A stretch of 64,000 bases of DNA from Neisseria brasiliensis (GCF_009671065.1 NZ_CP046027.1:1860001-1924000), one strand, 5' to 3'; shown: positions 9,582 to 18,371, counted from the stretch's first letter. Notes: generated by a model not told the origin, from the letters alone. Made by a program: numbers and translations.

Positions 9582-11012
9582 ATGTCACAATATGATGTAG
9601 TAGTTATCGGTGCGGGCCCTGGCGGTTATGTTGCTGCCATCCGCGCTGCACAATTAGGTTTCAAAACAGCCTGTATCGATGCAGGCGTGAACAAAGCAGG
9701 TGATGCACCTGCCTTGGGCGGCACTTGCTTGAACGTAGGTTGCATCCCATCAAAAGCTTTGTTGCAATCTTCAGAGCATTTTCATGCTGCGCAACATGAT
9801 TTTGCCGAACACGGCATTACTGTGGGCGACATCAAGTTTGATGCCGCTAAGATGATTGAGCGCAAAGACGGTATCGTGAATAAATTGACCGGCGGCGTGA
9901 AATTCCTGTTCCAAAAGAATAAAGTCGACAGCTTGTTTGGCTTGGGTTCGTTCAAAGGTAAAAACGGCGATTTGTACCAAATCGAAGTGGACAACAAAGG
10001 CGAAAAAACCGTTGTTGAAGCCAAACACGTGATTGTGGCGACCGGTTCTGTGCCACGTCCGTTGCCACAAATTGCCATTGATAACGTGAATGTATTGGAC
10101 AACGAAGGTGCTTTGAACCTGACTGAAGTACCGGCTAAATTGGGTGTAATCGGTTCCGGCGTGATCGGCTTGGAAATGGGCTCGGTATGGAAGCGTGTGG
10201 GCTCGGAAGTGACGATCTTGGAAGCTGCGCCGACTTTCTTGGCTGCTGCCGACCAGCAAATTGCCAAAGAAGCGTTCAAATTCTTCACCAAAGAACAAGG
10301 CTTAGAAATTGAATTGGGCGTGAAAATTGGCGATATTAAAGCCGAAAAAGGCGTGACCGTTCAATACGAAACTGCTCAAGGCGAAGCCAAAACCGAAACC
10401 TTTGATAAATTGATCGTGGCCATTGGTCGCATTCCGAACACCAATGGTTTGAATGTTGAAGCTGTGGGCTTGGAAAAAGATGAGCGCGGTTTCATCAAAG
10501 TAGATGGCGATTGCAAAACCAACCTGCCAAACGTTTGGGCAATTGGTGACGTGGTGCGCGGCCCGATGTTGGCACACAAAGCCAGCGATGAAGGCGTGGC
10601 CGTGGCTGAACGCATTGCCGGTCAAAAACCACATATCGATTTCAATAACGTGCCATTCGTGATTTATACCGATCCTGAAATTGCTTGGGTAGGCAAAACC
10701 GAAGAGCAATTGAAAGCTGAAGGCGTTGACTACAAAAAAGGCACTTCAGGCTTTGGCGCCAATGGTCGCGCATTGGCCATGGGCAAAGCTAAAGGCACCA
10801 TCAAAGTATTGGCTTGCGCCAAAACCGACCGCATTTTGGGCGTACACATGATTGGCCCAGTAGTGAGCGAATTGGTATCTGAAGGCGTGACCAGCTTGGA
10901 ATTCTCAGCCAGCAGCGAAGACATCGCCCGCATCATCCATGCCCACCCGACCTTGTCGGAAGTGTTGCATGAGGCGGCATTGGCTGCCGACAAGCGCGCT
11001 TTGCACGGCTAA
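9582..11012 (+). CDS. lpdA: Dihydrolipoyl dehydrogenase (E3)
   Basis: FAD enzyme that reoxidises dihydrolipoamide in the 2-oxoglutarate dehydrogenase complex, producing NADH. Visible are the FAD-binding motif VVIGAGPGGYVAA, the redox disulfide GGTCLNVGCIPSK, the NAD-binding GVIGSGVIGLEMG, the second FAD motif VWAIGDVV, and the C-terminal catalytic HAHPTLSE. ATG 9582 follows GAAGGACAAAGGA and gives 476 residues. It closes the sucA-sucB-lpdA group; sucCD do not follow directly. Confidence 0.96.
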   Translation: MSQYDVVVIGAGPGGYVAAIRAAQLGFKTACIDAGVNKAGDAPALGGTCLNVGCIPSKALLQSSEHFHAAQHDFAEHGITVGDIKFDAAKMIERKDGIVNKLTGGVKFLFQKNKVDSLFGLGSFKGKNGDLYQIEVDNKGEKTVVEAKHVIVATGSVPRPLPQIAIDNVNVLDNEGALNLTEVPAKLGVIGSGVIGLEMGSVWKRVGSEVTILEAAPTFLAAADQQIAKEAFKFFTKEQGLEIELGVKIGDIKAEKGVTVQYETAQGEAKTETFDKLIVAIGRIPNTNGLNVEAVGLEKDERGFIKVDGDCKTNLPNVWAIGDVVRGPMLAHKASDEGVAVAERIAGQKPHIDFNNVPFVIYTDPEIAWVGKTEEQLKAEGVDYKKGTSGFGANGRALAMGKAKGTIKVLACAKTDRILGVHMIGPVVSELVSEGVTSLEFSASSEDIARIIHAHPTLSEVLHEAALAADKRALHG

Positions 11013-11029
11013 TTGCTGAAGTGTTTGAA

Positions 11030-11061
11030 ATGCCGTCTGAAAACGTTTCAGACGGCATTTT
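11030..11061 (+). terminator. Terminator after lpdA
   Basis: ATGCCGTCTGAAA and TTTCAGACGGCAT form a 13-bp stem built from two inverted uptake sequences, followed by TTTTT. A good Rho-independent terminator for the TCA gene block. Confidence 0.85.
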
Positions 11062-11085
11062 TAATGAGTAATGGGGAATGAGATA

Positions 11086-11553
11086 ATGAAACTGATAAAA
11101 TTAGCCATGTGTGTATTGTTTTCCATGAGCATGGTGCAATCTGCATGGGCAAATCAAAATTTAACTCTCAGCCACAACCTGACATTATTTTTATGCCAGA
11201 CCAAAGCCGGCGAAAAAATCAGCCTGAAAAGTTTGCGCCAAGCAAATGGTTATGTATTGTCGTTTCATGCCGGAAAATATATGGCAGAGGCTGCAGCGGA
11301 TTCTGCCTATTTTGCCTACACCTCCAATTCAGAAGCGCTCAGTTTTGAATCGGGAAAATACATTTATGAGATGGCGCAATTTCATAATGGCGATGCCAGC
11401 GTGACGATTACCTCCAGCCAAACCGGTAAGGAAATTCAGAACTATGAATGTTGGGACGATTTGGATATGAAGTTAAACCGTATTTCGCCGCATTATTTTA
11501 AGCCTTATACCGATGAATGGGAAAACCGTTTGCAGCGTCGATTCTTAAAATAA
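11086..11553 (+). CDS. Exported protein, unknown function
   Basis: The 155-residue product begins with a signal peptide (MKLIKLAMCVLFSMSMVQSAWA, cleavage after AWA), so it is likely periplasmic. The mature part has two Cys (FLCQTKAGE and NYECWDD) and a repeated FxxGKY pattern (HAGKYMAEAA, ESGKYIYEMA), suggesting a small two-repeat beta fold. GGGGAATGAGA precedes ATG 11086. Flanked by terminators, so probably its own transcription unit. Family not recognised. Confidence 0.75.
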   Translation: MKLIKLAMCVLFSMSMVQSAWANQNLTLSHNLTLFLCQTKAGEKISLKSLRQANGYVLSFHAGKYMAEAAADSAYFAYTSNSEALSFESGKYIYEMAQFHNGDASVTITSSQTGKEIQNYECWDDLDMKLNRISPHYFKPYTDEWENRLQRRFLK

Positions 11554-11652
11554 ATCACTTTTTCAGACGGCCTTACTCGGCCAAACCAATAAAGCAGGGC
11601 ATGGCAAAATCTTCTATAATGGCATATTGATTTTTCAGACGGCATTAAAGTG

Positions 11653-11940
11653 ATGAATAAAGAATTACTCGGGCTGATTTTCTTACCGACCGGCATTATA
11701 TTGATGTGTGTGGCCGCAGTTTTTCAGCTGTATGTGATGATGACCGAAACCTATACGCTCAACCGCTATAAAGATAAAGCCTTGGTCTGGCGCGTGGCGG
11801 TGTTGTTTTTGAGTTTTAGTTTGGCGGTGTATTGGCTGTGTCCGAATGCGCGTAAAAAAGGCGTGGTGTTTTTTATATTAGGAGCAGGTGGAGCATTAAT
11901 GTATGTTTTAGCGCGTGTGTGGCTGCCTTTTAATCGCTAA
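11653..11940 (+). CDS. Small inner-membrane protein, unknown function
   Basis: The 95-residue product has three hydrophobic segments (about residues 5-28, 46-63 and 70-90) and positively charged loops (RYKDKALVWR, NARKKG). It is therefore an integral inner-membrane protein. ATG 11653 is preceded by an uptake sequence that overlaps the expected ribosome-site region. Family not recognised. Confidence 0.65.
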   Translation: MNKELLGLIFLPTGIILMCVAAVFQLYVMMTETYTLNRYKDKALVWRVAVLFLSFSLAVYWLCPNARKKGVVFFILGAGGALMYVLARVWLPFNR

Positions 11941-11948
11941 GAATCTGC

Positions 11949-11982
11949 AAGGCCGTCATGAAATACGGATTTCAGACGGCCT
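11949..11982 (+). repeat. Imperfect inverted uptake-sequence pair
   Basis: AGGCCGTCATGAAA and TTTCAGACGGCCT pair imperfectly; the left copy is a degenerate uptake sequence. Possible terminator for the small membrane-protein gene. Confidence 0.45.
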
Positions 11983-12132
11983 ATTTCAATCAATCTATTT
12001 TAAAGCGCACAACAGAATAGCGGATTTCAGCTAAGTTCACTAAATCATTTTAAAAACTTTTCACAGTAAATTTGAATCATTCAAAATCTAACAATCTTTA
12101 CAAGAATTCAAATTATCTTTATGGAAATTGTC

Positions 12133-12161
12133 TTGTAAGTCGATGTAATCATCACTATACT
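12133..12161 (+). promoter_or_regulatory. Putative sigma-70 promoter for the DUF883 gene
   Basis: TTGTAA and TATACT are separated by 17 bases, about 38 bases before the start codon of the DUF883 gene, in an AT-rich 258-base gene-free stretch. Inferred from sequence only. Confidence 0.5.
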
Positions 12162-12198
12162 GAAAGCACATCAAACGAACACGCAAAGGAGCGTAACA

Positions 12199-12633
12199 AT
12201 GAAAAAACATGATTATGAAACTCGAAAAGAAGCTCTGTTGAAAGATATTCGTGAAGTAATGAATGATGTAGAAGATTTGTACAATGCAGGTGCGGAAGCA
12301 ACGACTGAAGAAGCCAAAGAGGCCAAAGCAAAATTGCAAGAAAAATTGGATGCTGCTAAAGACCGCCTGACCAAATTTGAAGCTGAAGCTGCCGAGCGTT
12401 TGCGTCACCATGCCGAACAAGCACGCGACAAATACGCTGAATTTGAAGCTGAAGCAAGCGAGCGTTTCAAAGAAGGCAAAAAACGCTTTGCAGAATTTGA
12501 AGCCGAAGTCGGCGAGCGTGTGAAACACCACGCCCAACAAGCTGATGAAGCCGTACGCGATAAACCTTATTACGCAATGGGCTTTGCCGCATTAGCCGGT
12601 CTGGTGGTCGGTGTATTGCTGAACCGCCGCTAA
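12199..12633 (+). CDS. DUF883 family (ElaB/YqjD-like) membrane-anchored protein
   Basis: 144 residues. Nearly the whole protein is a charged heptad-like helix with three repeats of the pattern (K/E)FEAEAxER (residues ~55-115). A C-terminal membrane segment ends in GLVVGVLLNRR, the typical DUF883/YqjD tail. Family members are anchored at the inner membrane, and some bind ribosomes in stationary phase; that role is only inferred here. AAAGGAGCG precedes the ATG. The next two genes are YqjE- and YqjK-like, matching the enterobacterial order. Confidence 0.88.
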   Translation: MKKHDYETRKEALLKDIREVMNDVEDLYNAGAEATTEEAKEAKAKLQEKLDAAKDRLTKFEAEAAERLRHHAEQARDKYAEFEAEASERFKEGKKRFAEFEAEVGERVKHHAQQADEAVRDKPYYAMGFAALAGLVVGVLLNRR

Positions 12634-12645
12634 TTGCGAATGAAT

Positions 12646-12675
12646 AGGCCGTCTGAAAGGTTTCAGACGGCCTTT
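12646..12675 (+). terminator. Uptake-sequence hairpin after DUF883 gene
   Basis: AGGCCGTCTGAAA and TTTCAGACGGCCT form a 13-bp stem with a 4-base loop and a short T run. It probably attenuates transcription into the yqjE-like gene. Confidence 0.75.
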
Positions 12676-12722
12676 CTATTTCACACGCTTGAAGCAGAAT
12701 AAAGTTGAGAAAGGGAAGAGAA

Positions 12723-13106
12723 ATGAATCTCAAAGAGAATATCCAGCATACCAAATTACTATTCAACCAAGGTATCGATTTATTGATGCTGCGCCTGCAG
12801 TTGCTGAATCTGGATTTAGCCGCACAAGCGGGCAATGCCGTGCGCAGCGTGATTTGGTTGGTGATTTCAGCCATATTGCTGTTGGTAGCGTTGATTAGTT
12901 TGTTATTCGGTTTAAATCGCGTATTGACCGATCAGCAAGCAATTTGGACATTTTTCGGCATCACCGGCTTGAGCCTGTTGATTATCGTCATTGCCTGCGC
13001 CCGCATTATCGGCAGCTGGAAAGGACAAAACAACCGCATCGGCAATACATTAAAAGACATTCAAGCCGATATTGCCTACCTGCGTGGTCAAATCAACGAA
13101 GAATAA
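12723..13106 (+). CDS. YqjE-like phage-holin-family membrane protein (DUF1469)
   Basis: 127 residues with two long hydrophobic segments (about residues 42-65 and 72-98), separated by a short loop and followed by a hydrophilic tail. This is the layout of the YqjE/DUF1469 group. ATG 12723 follows GAAAGGGAAGAG. It sits between the DUF883 gene and the small YqjK-like gene, with only 14 bases to the latter, so these form one unit. Function unknown; probably envelope related. Confidence 0.8.
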   Translation: MNLKENIQHTKLLFNQGIDLLMLRLQLLNLDLAAQAGNAVRSVIWLVISAILLLVALISLLFGLNRVLTDQQAIWTFFGITGLSLLIIVIACARIIGSWKGQNNRIGNTLKDIQADIAYLRGQINEE

Positions 13107-13120
13107 CAAGGAGAATCCCC

Positions 13121-13429
13121 ATGAACCAACAACAAAAAGAAACCCGCGAACTGCTGGAATTGGAAATCAAACTGGCGCGCTTGAAAGTGGCTGCTTCTTA
13201 TTTGAAACAACGCAAACTCAAAGAAATCCGTGCGCAAAAATCGGCTGAAAATGAAGCCATGCTCTACCGCTTGGCTGATTTTGGCAGCAGCTTTGCCACA
13301 TCATCGACCAGCTTGTTGTCAAAAACATCGCATTTACCGTTGCCCAAGCCTTACCGCTATGGCGCTATATTTGCCCTGTTTGCTCTACAAGCGTGGCAAA
13401 ATCATTTAAAGCAAAGTCAAAATAAATAA
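13121..13429 (+). CDS. YqjK-like small protein
   Basis: 102 residues, highly charged N-terminal helix (ETRELLELEIKLARLKVAA) and a weakly hydrophobic stretch near the C-terminus (YGAIFALFALQAW). AAGGAG lies 10 bases before ATG 13121. The call rests mainly on the conserved order after DUF883 and YqjE-like genes; similarity to YqjK is not certain. Confidence 0.65.
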   Translation: MNQQQKETRELLELEIKLARLKVAASYLKQRKLKEIRAQKSAENEAMLYRLADFGSSFATSSTSLLSKTSHLPLPKPYRYGAIFALFALQAWQNHLKQSQNK

Positions 13430-13453
13430 AAACGCCTATCGTTTTAAAAAATA

Positions 13454-13482
13454 TTGTCTTTAAAGTGAAAATTTATTAAGAT
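13454..13482 (+). promoter_or_regulatory. Putative porin promoter
   Basis: TTGTCT, a 17-base spacer and TAAGAT lie 46 bases before the porin start codon. Inferred from sequence only. Confidence 0.5.
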
Positions 13483-13527
13483 AGCAGGGTTGGTTTAACC
13501 ATATTTTTGAAAAGGGAGATTCTCACC

Positions 13528-14634
13528 ATGCAAAAAACCATCCTCGCACTCACTTGCGCCGCATTTTCATGCGGCGTTTATGCCGATGTGACCTTATACG
13601 GTCAAATCAAAAGCAGCGTCAGCACCAGCCAAGTTAAAATCAAAGGCGATTCCGGCACTGAAAAAAGCGCAACCTCAACCCGTATTAACGACAATACGTC
13701 ACGCATCGGTTTCAAAGGCAAAGAAAAATTAAGCGATGATTTGACTGCGATTTGGCAGTTGGAACAACGTGCTTCGATTTTGGGTCAAAGCAACAGCCAA
13801 AAATGGGGCAATCGTGATTCATTTATCGGTGTGGAAGGCAGCTTCGGTAAGTTGCGCGCCGGTAATTTGAATAATATGCTCAACGAAATGGATACCATCG
13901 ATACCTGGATGTGGAGCCATACCGCTACAGGTTTGGGCGTGTTTACCCGCACCGGTTCGCGCAATGTATCGGTTCGTTACGATAGCCCATCGTTATCAGG
14001 TTTCCAATTCAATGCGCAATATTCTCCGCGCGATAACCAAAACCCTGAAGACAAATACACCCATGCCGAAGCAGGCCGCGATCAATACACTGCAGGCGTA
14101 AGCTACAGCAATCCTGAATTCTTTACCAAGCTGGCTTATAACTTACGTAAAAACCGTGTCGGCACCGAAGACGGCCACATCGTTCGCTTGGAAACTGCTT
14201 ACGATGCTAATAATGTATTCTTGGGCTTAGGTGCACAATATGCCAAAGCCAACGAAAGTGCCAACACTTATCTGGCTAACTTCACCGATGGTTTCAATAC
14301 CTACAACGGTAGCGACATTACTGCCGATGCCGGTAAAGAAGAAGCTGTAAAAGTGATTGATGCCGCAGTAACCGCAGGCTACAACTTTGGCAACTGGCGT
14401 CCGCGCATTACCTACGCACACGGCTGGCCGGCTAAAGGCGTGGATAGCGGCGAAAAATTGGTGGATAAATTCGACCAAGTGATTGTTGGCGGTGATTACC
14501 GCTTCAGCAAACGCACTTCTGCACGCGGCCAAGTCGGCTACCTGCGCGTAGGCAATAAAACACGCTTAACCGCAACAAATAAAGGCAAAGTAGAACAAGC
14601 AGCCGCATCTTTGGGCTTGCATCACCGCTTCTAA
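13528..14634 (+). CDS. Outer-membrane porin (PorB type)
   Basis: Trimeric outer-membrane beta-barrel for diffusion of small solutes. Starts with signal peptide MQKTILALTCAAFSCGVYA and mature DVTLYGQIKSSV, the classic neisserial porin start. Also visible are SRIGFKGKEKL, the SFGKLRAGNLN region and a C-terminal HHRF ending in Phe for BAM-dependent insertion. 368 residues from ATG 13528, preceded by AAAGGGAGA. The extracellular loops are short compared with pathogenic PorB, as far as I can judge. A strong terminator follows. Confidence 0.92.
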   Translation: MQKTILALTCAAFSCGVYADVTLYGQIKSSVSTSQVKIKGDSGTEKSATSTRINDNTSRIGFKGKEKLSDDLTAIWQLEQRASILGQSNSQKWGNRDSFIGVEGSFGKLRAGNLNNMLNEMDTIDTWMWSHTATGLGVFTRTGSRNVSVRYDSPSLSGFQFNAQYSPRDNQNPEDKYTHAEAGRDQYTAGVSYSNPEFFTKLAYNLRKNRVGTEDGHIVRLETAYDANNVFLGLGAQYAKANESANTYLANFTDGFNTYNGSDITADAGKEEAVKVIDAAVTAGYNFGNWRPRITYAHGWPAKGVDSGEKLVDKFDQVIVGGDYRFSKRTSARGQVGYLRVGNKTRLTATNKGKVEQAAASLGLHHRF

Positions 14635-14648
14635 GATTGCGCATGAAA

Positions 14649-14682
14649 CAAACCTGCCTGAGCTATTTAGGCAGGTTTTTGT
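14649..14682 (+). terminator. Rho-independent terminator after the porin
   Basis: AAACCTGCCT and AGGCAGGTTT form a 10-bp stem around a 9-base loop, followed by T-rich sequence. Confidence 0.85.
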
Positions 14683-14728
14683 ATTTTTATTGGCTATAAA
14701 AAAGTAATGATTTTTCAGGCCGTCTGAA

Positions 14729-15142
14729 TCAGCCATGACAAGATGTTTTAACCGTATTTTCCGAAAGCTGCTCAATAATCGCACATTCAGGCTCATCATT
14801 GCCTTGGCAGCAATCGTGCCAAGATTGCAGCGTAGCGGTCATGCTTTGCAGGCGGCTGATTTTTTCCTGAAGCGTGGCAATATGTTCCGCCACTAATTGC
14901 TTCACTTGTGCGCTGGTGCGTTGCGGATTATGTTTGAGCTGTAATAAAGTCTCGATTTGCGCCAATGAAAAATCAACATCACGCGCGTGTTTGATAAACA
15001 TCAGCGTATCTAAATCTTTTTCCTGATATTGGCGGTAGCCCGATTCACTGCGTCCGGCAGCCGGAATCAAGCCGATTTTTTCATAATCACGAATCATTTT
15101 GCTGCTCAAACCCGAGCGTTTGGCGATTTCGCTGATGTTCAT
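14729..15142 (-). CDS. CueR-like MerR-family copper regulator
   Basis: MerR-type activator: an N-terminal winged helix (MNISEIAKRSGLSSKMIRDYEKIGL, with GYRQYQEKDL), a dimerisation helix, and a C-terminal metal loop with CCQGNDEPEC. The two Cys spaced by 7 residues (C-x7-C) match the Cu(I)/Ag(I) site of CueR. 137 residues. No copper exporter gene is next to it, so its target is elsewhere or it acts on a distant copA. It is convergent with the porin gene. Confidence 0.85.
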   Translation of the reverse strand: MNISEIAKRSGLSSKMIRDYEKIGLIPAAGRSESGYRQYQEKDLDTLMFIKHARDVDFSLAQIETLLQLKHNPQRTSAQVKQLVAEHIATLQEKISRLQSMTATLQSWHDCCQGNDEPECAIIEQLSENTVKTSCHG

Positions 15143-15203
15143 GGGGGGGATCCTTCAAGTGTTTAGACTTGATATGAGGCCATCTGAAAAAAATCAAAGT
15201 GAA

Positions 15204-15239
15204 AAGCCGTCTGAAAGTAGAAGTCTTTCAGACGGCCTA
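15204..15239 (-). terminator. Uptake-sequence hairpin after CNP1 gene
   Basis: AAGCCGTCTGAAAG and CTTTCAGACGGCCT form an inverted pair just beyond the CNP1 stop; probable terminator for that minus-strand gene. Confidence 0.65.
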
Positions 15240-15245
15240 TTTAGT

Positions 15246-15857
15246 TTATTTATTGGTATTAACCAAACTTGGTTTGTGGCGGCCGGCGCGTTGTTGCAAG
15301 CGCTCAATCAGTCCTTCTACCGTATTCGGCGCGCCATCAACACAGAATGCGTTATAAAGCACGCTGTGCAATTCGTCGTTGCGGCTTATCGCACCGCCCA
15401 TCGGCTTCCAATCCGCATTGCGCGGTTTAATCCAGCGGTTGTTTATCGGATCGCCATAGCCGAATACTTTATACGAAGATCGTTTGTCGCCACCATAATT
15501 AAAGCTGGAACGGGCGCAGAAAATGCCTTCGGCGGTCAGGTTATCGTAACCTTGCGAAGACTGCGTGTTCAAAATATAGCGGATGCTGGTGTCGGGCGAA
15601 GGCATGATTTGCAGGCTGCTCAATAAAATTTTCGGCTGCTTGGCATAGGTTTCACTCACATAAATATCAAACCAATCGCCTGATTTAGTGTCCGGCAGGG
15701 CAGGTAAATCGGCTTCGGCTTCTTTAAATTCGCGGGCGGCTTTTTCTTGCGCGCTTTCTTGGTAGCGGCTGTTGACCAAGCTGTCTTTGTCGCTTGTGGG
15801 CAGGGCAAAAGCGGAAGTGGCGGCCAAGGCCATAACCAGCAAACTGATGCGGCGCAT
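15246..15857 (-). CDS. CNP1-like exported protein
   Basis: 203 residues from the start at 15857, beginning with signal peptide MRRISLLVMALAATSAFA. Core sequence DWFDIYVSETYAKQPKILLSS and IRYILNTQSSQGYDNLTAEGIFC resembles the CNP1-like (cryptic neisserial protein 1) family found across beta-proteobacteria. Function is unknown. The start is chosen because GGAGAG lies 5-10 bases before it and the signal peptide begins there; an upstream in-frame ATG would add 10 residues. Confidence 0.82.
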   Translation of the reverse strand: MRRISLLVMALAATSAFALPTSDKDSLVNSRYQESAQEKAAREFKEAEADLPALPDTKSGDWFDIYVSETYAKQPKILLSSLQIMPSPDTSIRYILNTQSSQGYDNLTAEGIFCARSSFNYGGDKRSSYKVFGYGDPINNRWIKPRNADWKPMGGAISRNDELHSVLYNAFCVDGAPNTVEGLIERLQQRAGRHKPSLVNTNK

Positions 15858-15966
15858 AACGCTCTCCATGATGAAAATATTCTGCATTTTAGGGTTTCAA
15901 AAGCGCAGGTGCAAGCAAGTCAGGTATAATTAACCTAATATTTAACCAGATTAAACGCAAACCATC

Positions 15967-16188
15967 ATGACCCAAACCTTAGACGTAACCGGCTTGAAAT
16001 GCCCGATGCCGATTTTGCGTGCCAAAAAAGCCTTGGCACAAATGCAAACCGATGAAGTCTTGACCGTATTGGCCACTGACCCGGGCGCACCGGGCGACTT
16101 TGAAGCCTTTTGCCGCCAAACCGGCCATGTTTTATTGGAGTCAACTGAAAACGAAGGGGTGTTTACCTTAGTGGTCAAACACAAATAG
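15967..16188 (+). CDS. TusA/SirA-like sulfur carrier protein
   Basis: 73-residue cytosolic protein. The motif LDVTGLKCPMPILRAKKAL contains the conserved Cys-Pro-x-Pro used to carry a persulfide in TusA. FTLVVKHK closes the small two-layer fold. The partner pathway (tRNA thiolation or other sulfur transfer) cannot be told from the neighbours: a CNP1 gene divergent upstream and a lipoprotein gene downstream. Confidence 0.88.
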   Translation: MTQTLDVTGLKCPMPILRAKKALAQMQTDEVLTVLATDPGAPGDFEAFCRQTGHVLLESTENEGVFTLVVKHK

Positions 16189-16198
16189 GCCGTCTGAA

Positions 16199-16789
16199 AT
16201 GCAGAAAACCTTATTGTGTGCCGCGTTATTGATGTTGGCCGCTTGTGGGGGCGAGGAATTGTCACCCAAGCAAAAAGAAGAGCGCGCGCAAGAAGCGGTG
16301 AAGCTTTTTAACGAATCCTGCGTGGCGCTGCGTGGCGAACCGGCTCAAGTGGCCGCGTGGGCGGGCGCACAAAATGCGCAAGCCATGACCGAAGACGATA
16401 TTAAAAAGCTGCCGTTCGGTATGATGGAGCTTGACTGGAACGCTGTTTGGAAGCTTGAGAAAAATGAAGTGGCCTATTATCTCAGCCTTGCGCCGGAAAG
16501 CTGCAGCATCAAAACCGAAAAAGCCGATGAAAACATGGTACGCCAGCAATTCATGCAATTGGTCGAGCAAGCGCCGCAGGGCTTGAACCATGAACTGCGT
16601 TCCGAAAAATCCACGCAATCGCCGTTTCCTTTCCGCCAGCTTTCTTATGCGTGGCGCGAATCAGGCAGCCCGGAAGAATGGGTGCTGACGGCCAATACAT
16701 CGCCATCGGAGCAGTTGCCCACACAAGCCGCATTATATTTCACCCATCAGATTTATCATTCCAAACCCGTATTGAACCAAACGAACTGA
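16199..16789 (+). CDS. Lipoprotein, unknown function
   Basis: 196 residues. It starts MQKTLLCAALLMLAACGGEE, with lipobox LAAC and an acceptor Cys. The mature part has two more Cys (NESCVAL and PESCSIK) that could pair in the periplasm. An uptake sequence ends directly before the ATG, leaving no normal ribosome site; translation may depend on the tusA-like gene ending 11 bases upstream. Family not recognised with confidence. Confidence 0.75.
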   Translation: MQKTLLCAALLMLAACGGEELSPKQKEERAQEAVKLFNESCVALRGEPAQVAAWAGAQNAQAMTEDDIKKLPFGMMELDWNAVWKLEKNEVAYYLSLAPESCSIKTEKADENMVRQQFMQLVEQAPQGLNHELRSEKSTQSPFPFRQLSYAWRESGSPEEWVLTANTSPSEQLPTQAALYFTHQIYHSKPVLNQTN

Positions 16790-16790
16790 T

Positions 16791-16823
16791 TTTCAGACGG
16801 CCTGAACCAAAGGCCGTCTGAAA
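16791..16823 (+). terminator. Uptake-sequence hairpin before pyrC
   Basis: TTTTCAGACGGCCT and AGGCCGTCTGAAA form a 12-13 bp stem with a short loop, between the lipoprotein gene and pyrC. Confidence 0.65.
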
Positions 16824-16847
16824 CCGAACAACCAAAAGGAAACCATC

Positions 16848-17882
16848 ATGCAAACCCTGACCATTATCCAGCCGGACGACATGCATTTGCACCTGCGCGA
16901 CGGCGATGCACTCAAAGCCGTAGCGCCTTTCACCGCCCGCCAAATGGGGCGTGCCGTGATTATGCCCAACTTGAAACCGCCGGTGATCAGCGTGGCCGAT
17001 GCCTTGGTCTACAAGCAGCGCATTCTCGATGCCTTACCTGAAGGCAGCACTTTCGAGCCGTTGATGACGCTATATCTCACCGACAAATCCACGCCTGAGT
17101 TGGTGCGCGAAGCCAAAGCCGCCGGCATTGTGGCCTTCAAACTGTATCCGGCCGGTGCCACTACCAATTCCGATTCCGGCGTAACCGATTTGTTCAAACT
17201 GATTCCCGTGTTGCAGGAAATGGCGGCGCAAGACATGCGTTTCTTGGTGCATGGCGAAGTCACCGATGCCGAAATCGATATTTTTGACCGTGAAGCCACC
17301 TTTATCGAGCGCGTGATGAAGCCCGTTTTGCAGCAGGTTCCCGATTTGAAAGTGGTGTTTGAACACATCACCACTGCCGATGCCGCCCGCTTAGTACTGG
17401 AAGCCGGCGACAACGTAGCGGCCAGCGTGACCCCGCAACATCTACTGCTCAACCGCAACGATTTGCTGGTCGGCGGCGTGCATCCGCATCATTTTTGCTT
17501 GCCGGTGTTGAAACGCGAAACCCACCGCCAAGCCTTGGTTGCCGCCGTTACCGGTGACAAAGCACATAAATTCTTCTTGGGTACCGATTCAGCGCCACAC
17601 GCCAAATCTGCCAAAGAAAATGCTTGCGGCTGCGCCGGTATGTTCAGTGCCATGACCGCCATCGAACTTTACGCCGAAGTGTTTGAAAACGCCGGTGCGC
17701 TCGACAAACTCGAAGCTTTCGCCTCTAAAAATGGCGCACGTTTCTACGGCTTGCCGGAAAACAGCCGTACCATTACTTTAGTCAAACAAGCGCAGACTGT
17801 TCCTGAAAACGTGCCTTACGGTGATGAAGTATTGGTGCCGATGCGCGCAGGCCAAACCGTGGCTTGGTCGGTGCAATATTGA
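16848..17882 (+). CDS. pyrC: Dihydroorotase (class II)
   Basis: Zinc enzyme that closes carbamoyl aspartate to dihydroorotate in pyrimidine synthesis. Visible are DMHLHLRDG (two metal-binding His), FKLYPAGATTNSDSG (the carboxylated Lys), HGEVTD, EHITT, and LGTDSAPH with the catalytic Asp. 344 residues, normal for the short class II form. AAAAGGAAACC precedes the ATG. Flanked by uptake-sequence hairpins, so likely monocistronic. Confidence 0.96.
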   Translation: MQTLTIIQPDDMHLHLRDGDALKAVAPFTARQMGRAVIMPNLKPPVISVADALVYKQRILDALPEGSTFEPLMTLYLTDKSTPELVREAKAAGIVAFKLYPAGATTNSDSGVTDLFKLIPVLQEMAAQDMRFLVHGEVTDAEIDIFDREATFIERVMKPVLQQVPDLKVVFEHITTADAARLVLEAGDNVAASVTPQHLLLNRNDLLVGGVHPHHFCLPVLKRETHRQALVAAVTGDKAHKFFLGTDSAPHAKSAKENACGCAGMFSAMTAIELYAEVFENAGALDKLEAFASKNGARFYGLPENSRTITLVKQAQTVPENVPYGDEVLVPMRAGQTVAWSVQY

Positions 17883-17895
17883 TTGATAGACAAAC

Positions 17896-17932
17896 AAAAA
17901 TGCCGTCTGAAACTTTTCAGACGGCATTTTTT
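17896..17932 (+). terminator. Bidirectional terminator between pyrC and nusB
   Basis: AAAATGCCGTCTGAAA and TTTCAGACGGCATTTT form a long stem with A- and T-runs on both sides, suited to end both convergent genes. Confidence 0.85.
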
Positions 17933-17945
17933 ATACACTAAACAA

Positions 17946-18371
17946 TTAACCGCGTTTCGGATCATCCGGACGCAATTGCACGGCCAAGCGGTCGAGAATG
18001 CCGTTGACGAATTTGTGGCCGTCGGTGCCGCCAAAAGTTTTGGTGACTTCAATCGCTTCATTGATGATGACCGGATACGGCGTTTCCGGCATGGCGGATA
18101 ATTCGTGGCAGGCCATCAGCAATACGGCGCGTTCGATCGGGCTTAAGTCTTTTTCGTCGCGGTCTAGCAGCGGGCGGATGCGTTCCATGTATTCGGCGGC
18201 GTTGGTTTTGGTGCCGAAGAATAATTTGGTGAACAATTCTTGGTCTGCTTTTTCAAAGTCGGGCAGGTCTTGAATGTTTTTGGCCACTTCAGGGGCGGCG
18301 GTGTTGTTGATGTTGGATTGGTACAGCGCTTGTACCGCAAGCTCGCGGGCGCGGCGGCGTGGTGTTTTCAT
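17946..18371 (-). CDS. nusB: Transcription antitermination factor NusB
   Basis: RNA-binding factor that with NusE recognises boxA in rRNA leaders. The 141-residue protein starts MKTPRRRARELAVQALYQSN, the Arg-rich helix that binds RNA, and contains LSPIERAVLLMACHEL and TPYPVIINEAIEVTKTFGG, both typical of NusB. It follows ribH on the minus strand, the usual bacterial ribH-nusB order, with an uptake-sequence hairpin in between. Confidence 0.95.
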   Translation of the reverse strand: MKTPRRRARELAVQALYQSNINNTAAPEVAKNIQDLPDFEKADQELFTKLFFGTKTNAAEYMERIRPLLDRDEKDLSPIERAVLLMACHELSAMPETPYPVIINEAIEVTKTFGGTDGHKFVNGILDRLAVQLRPDDPKRG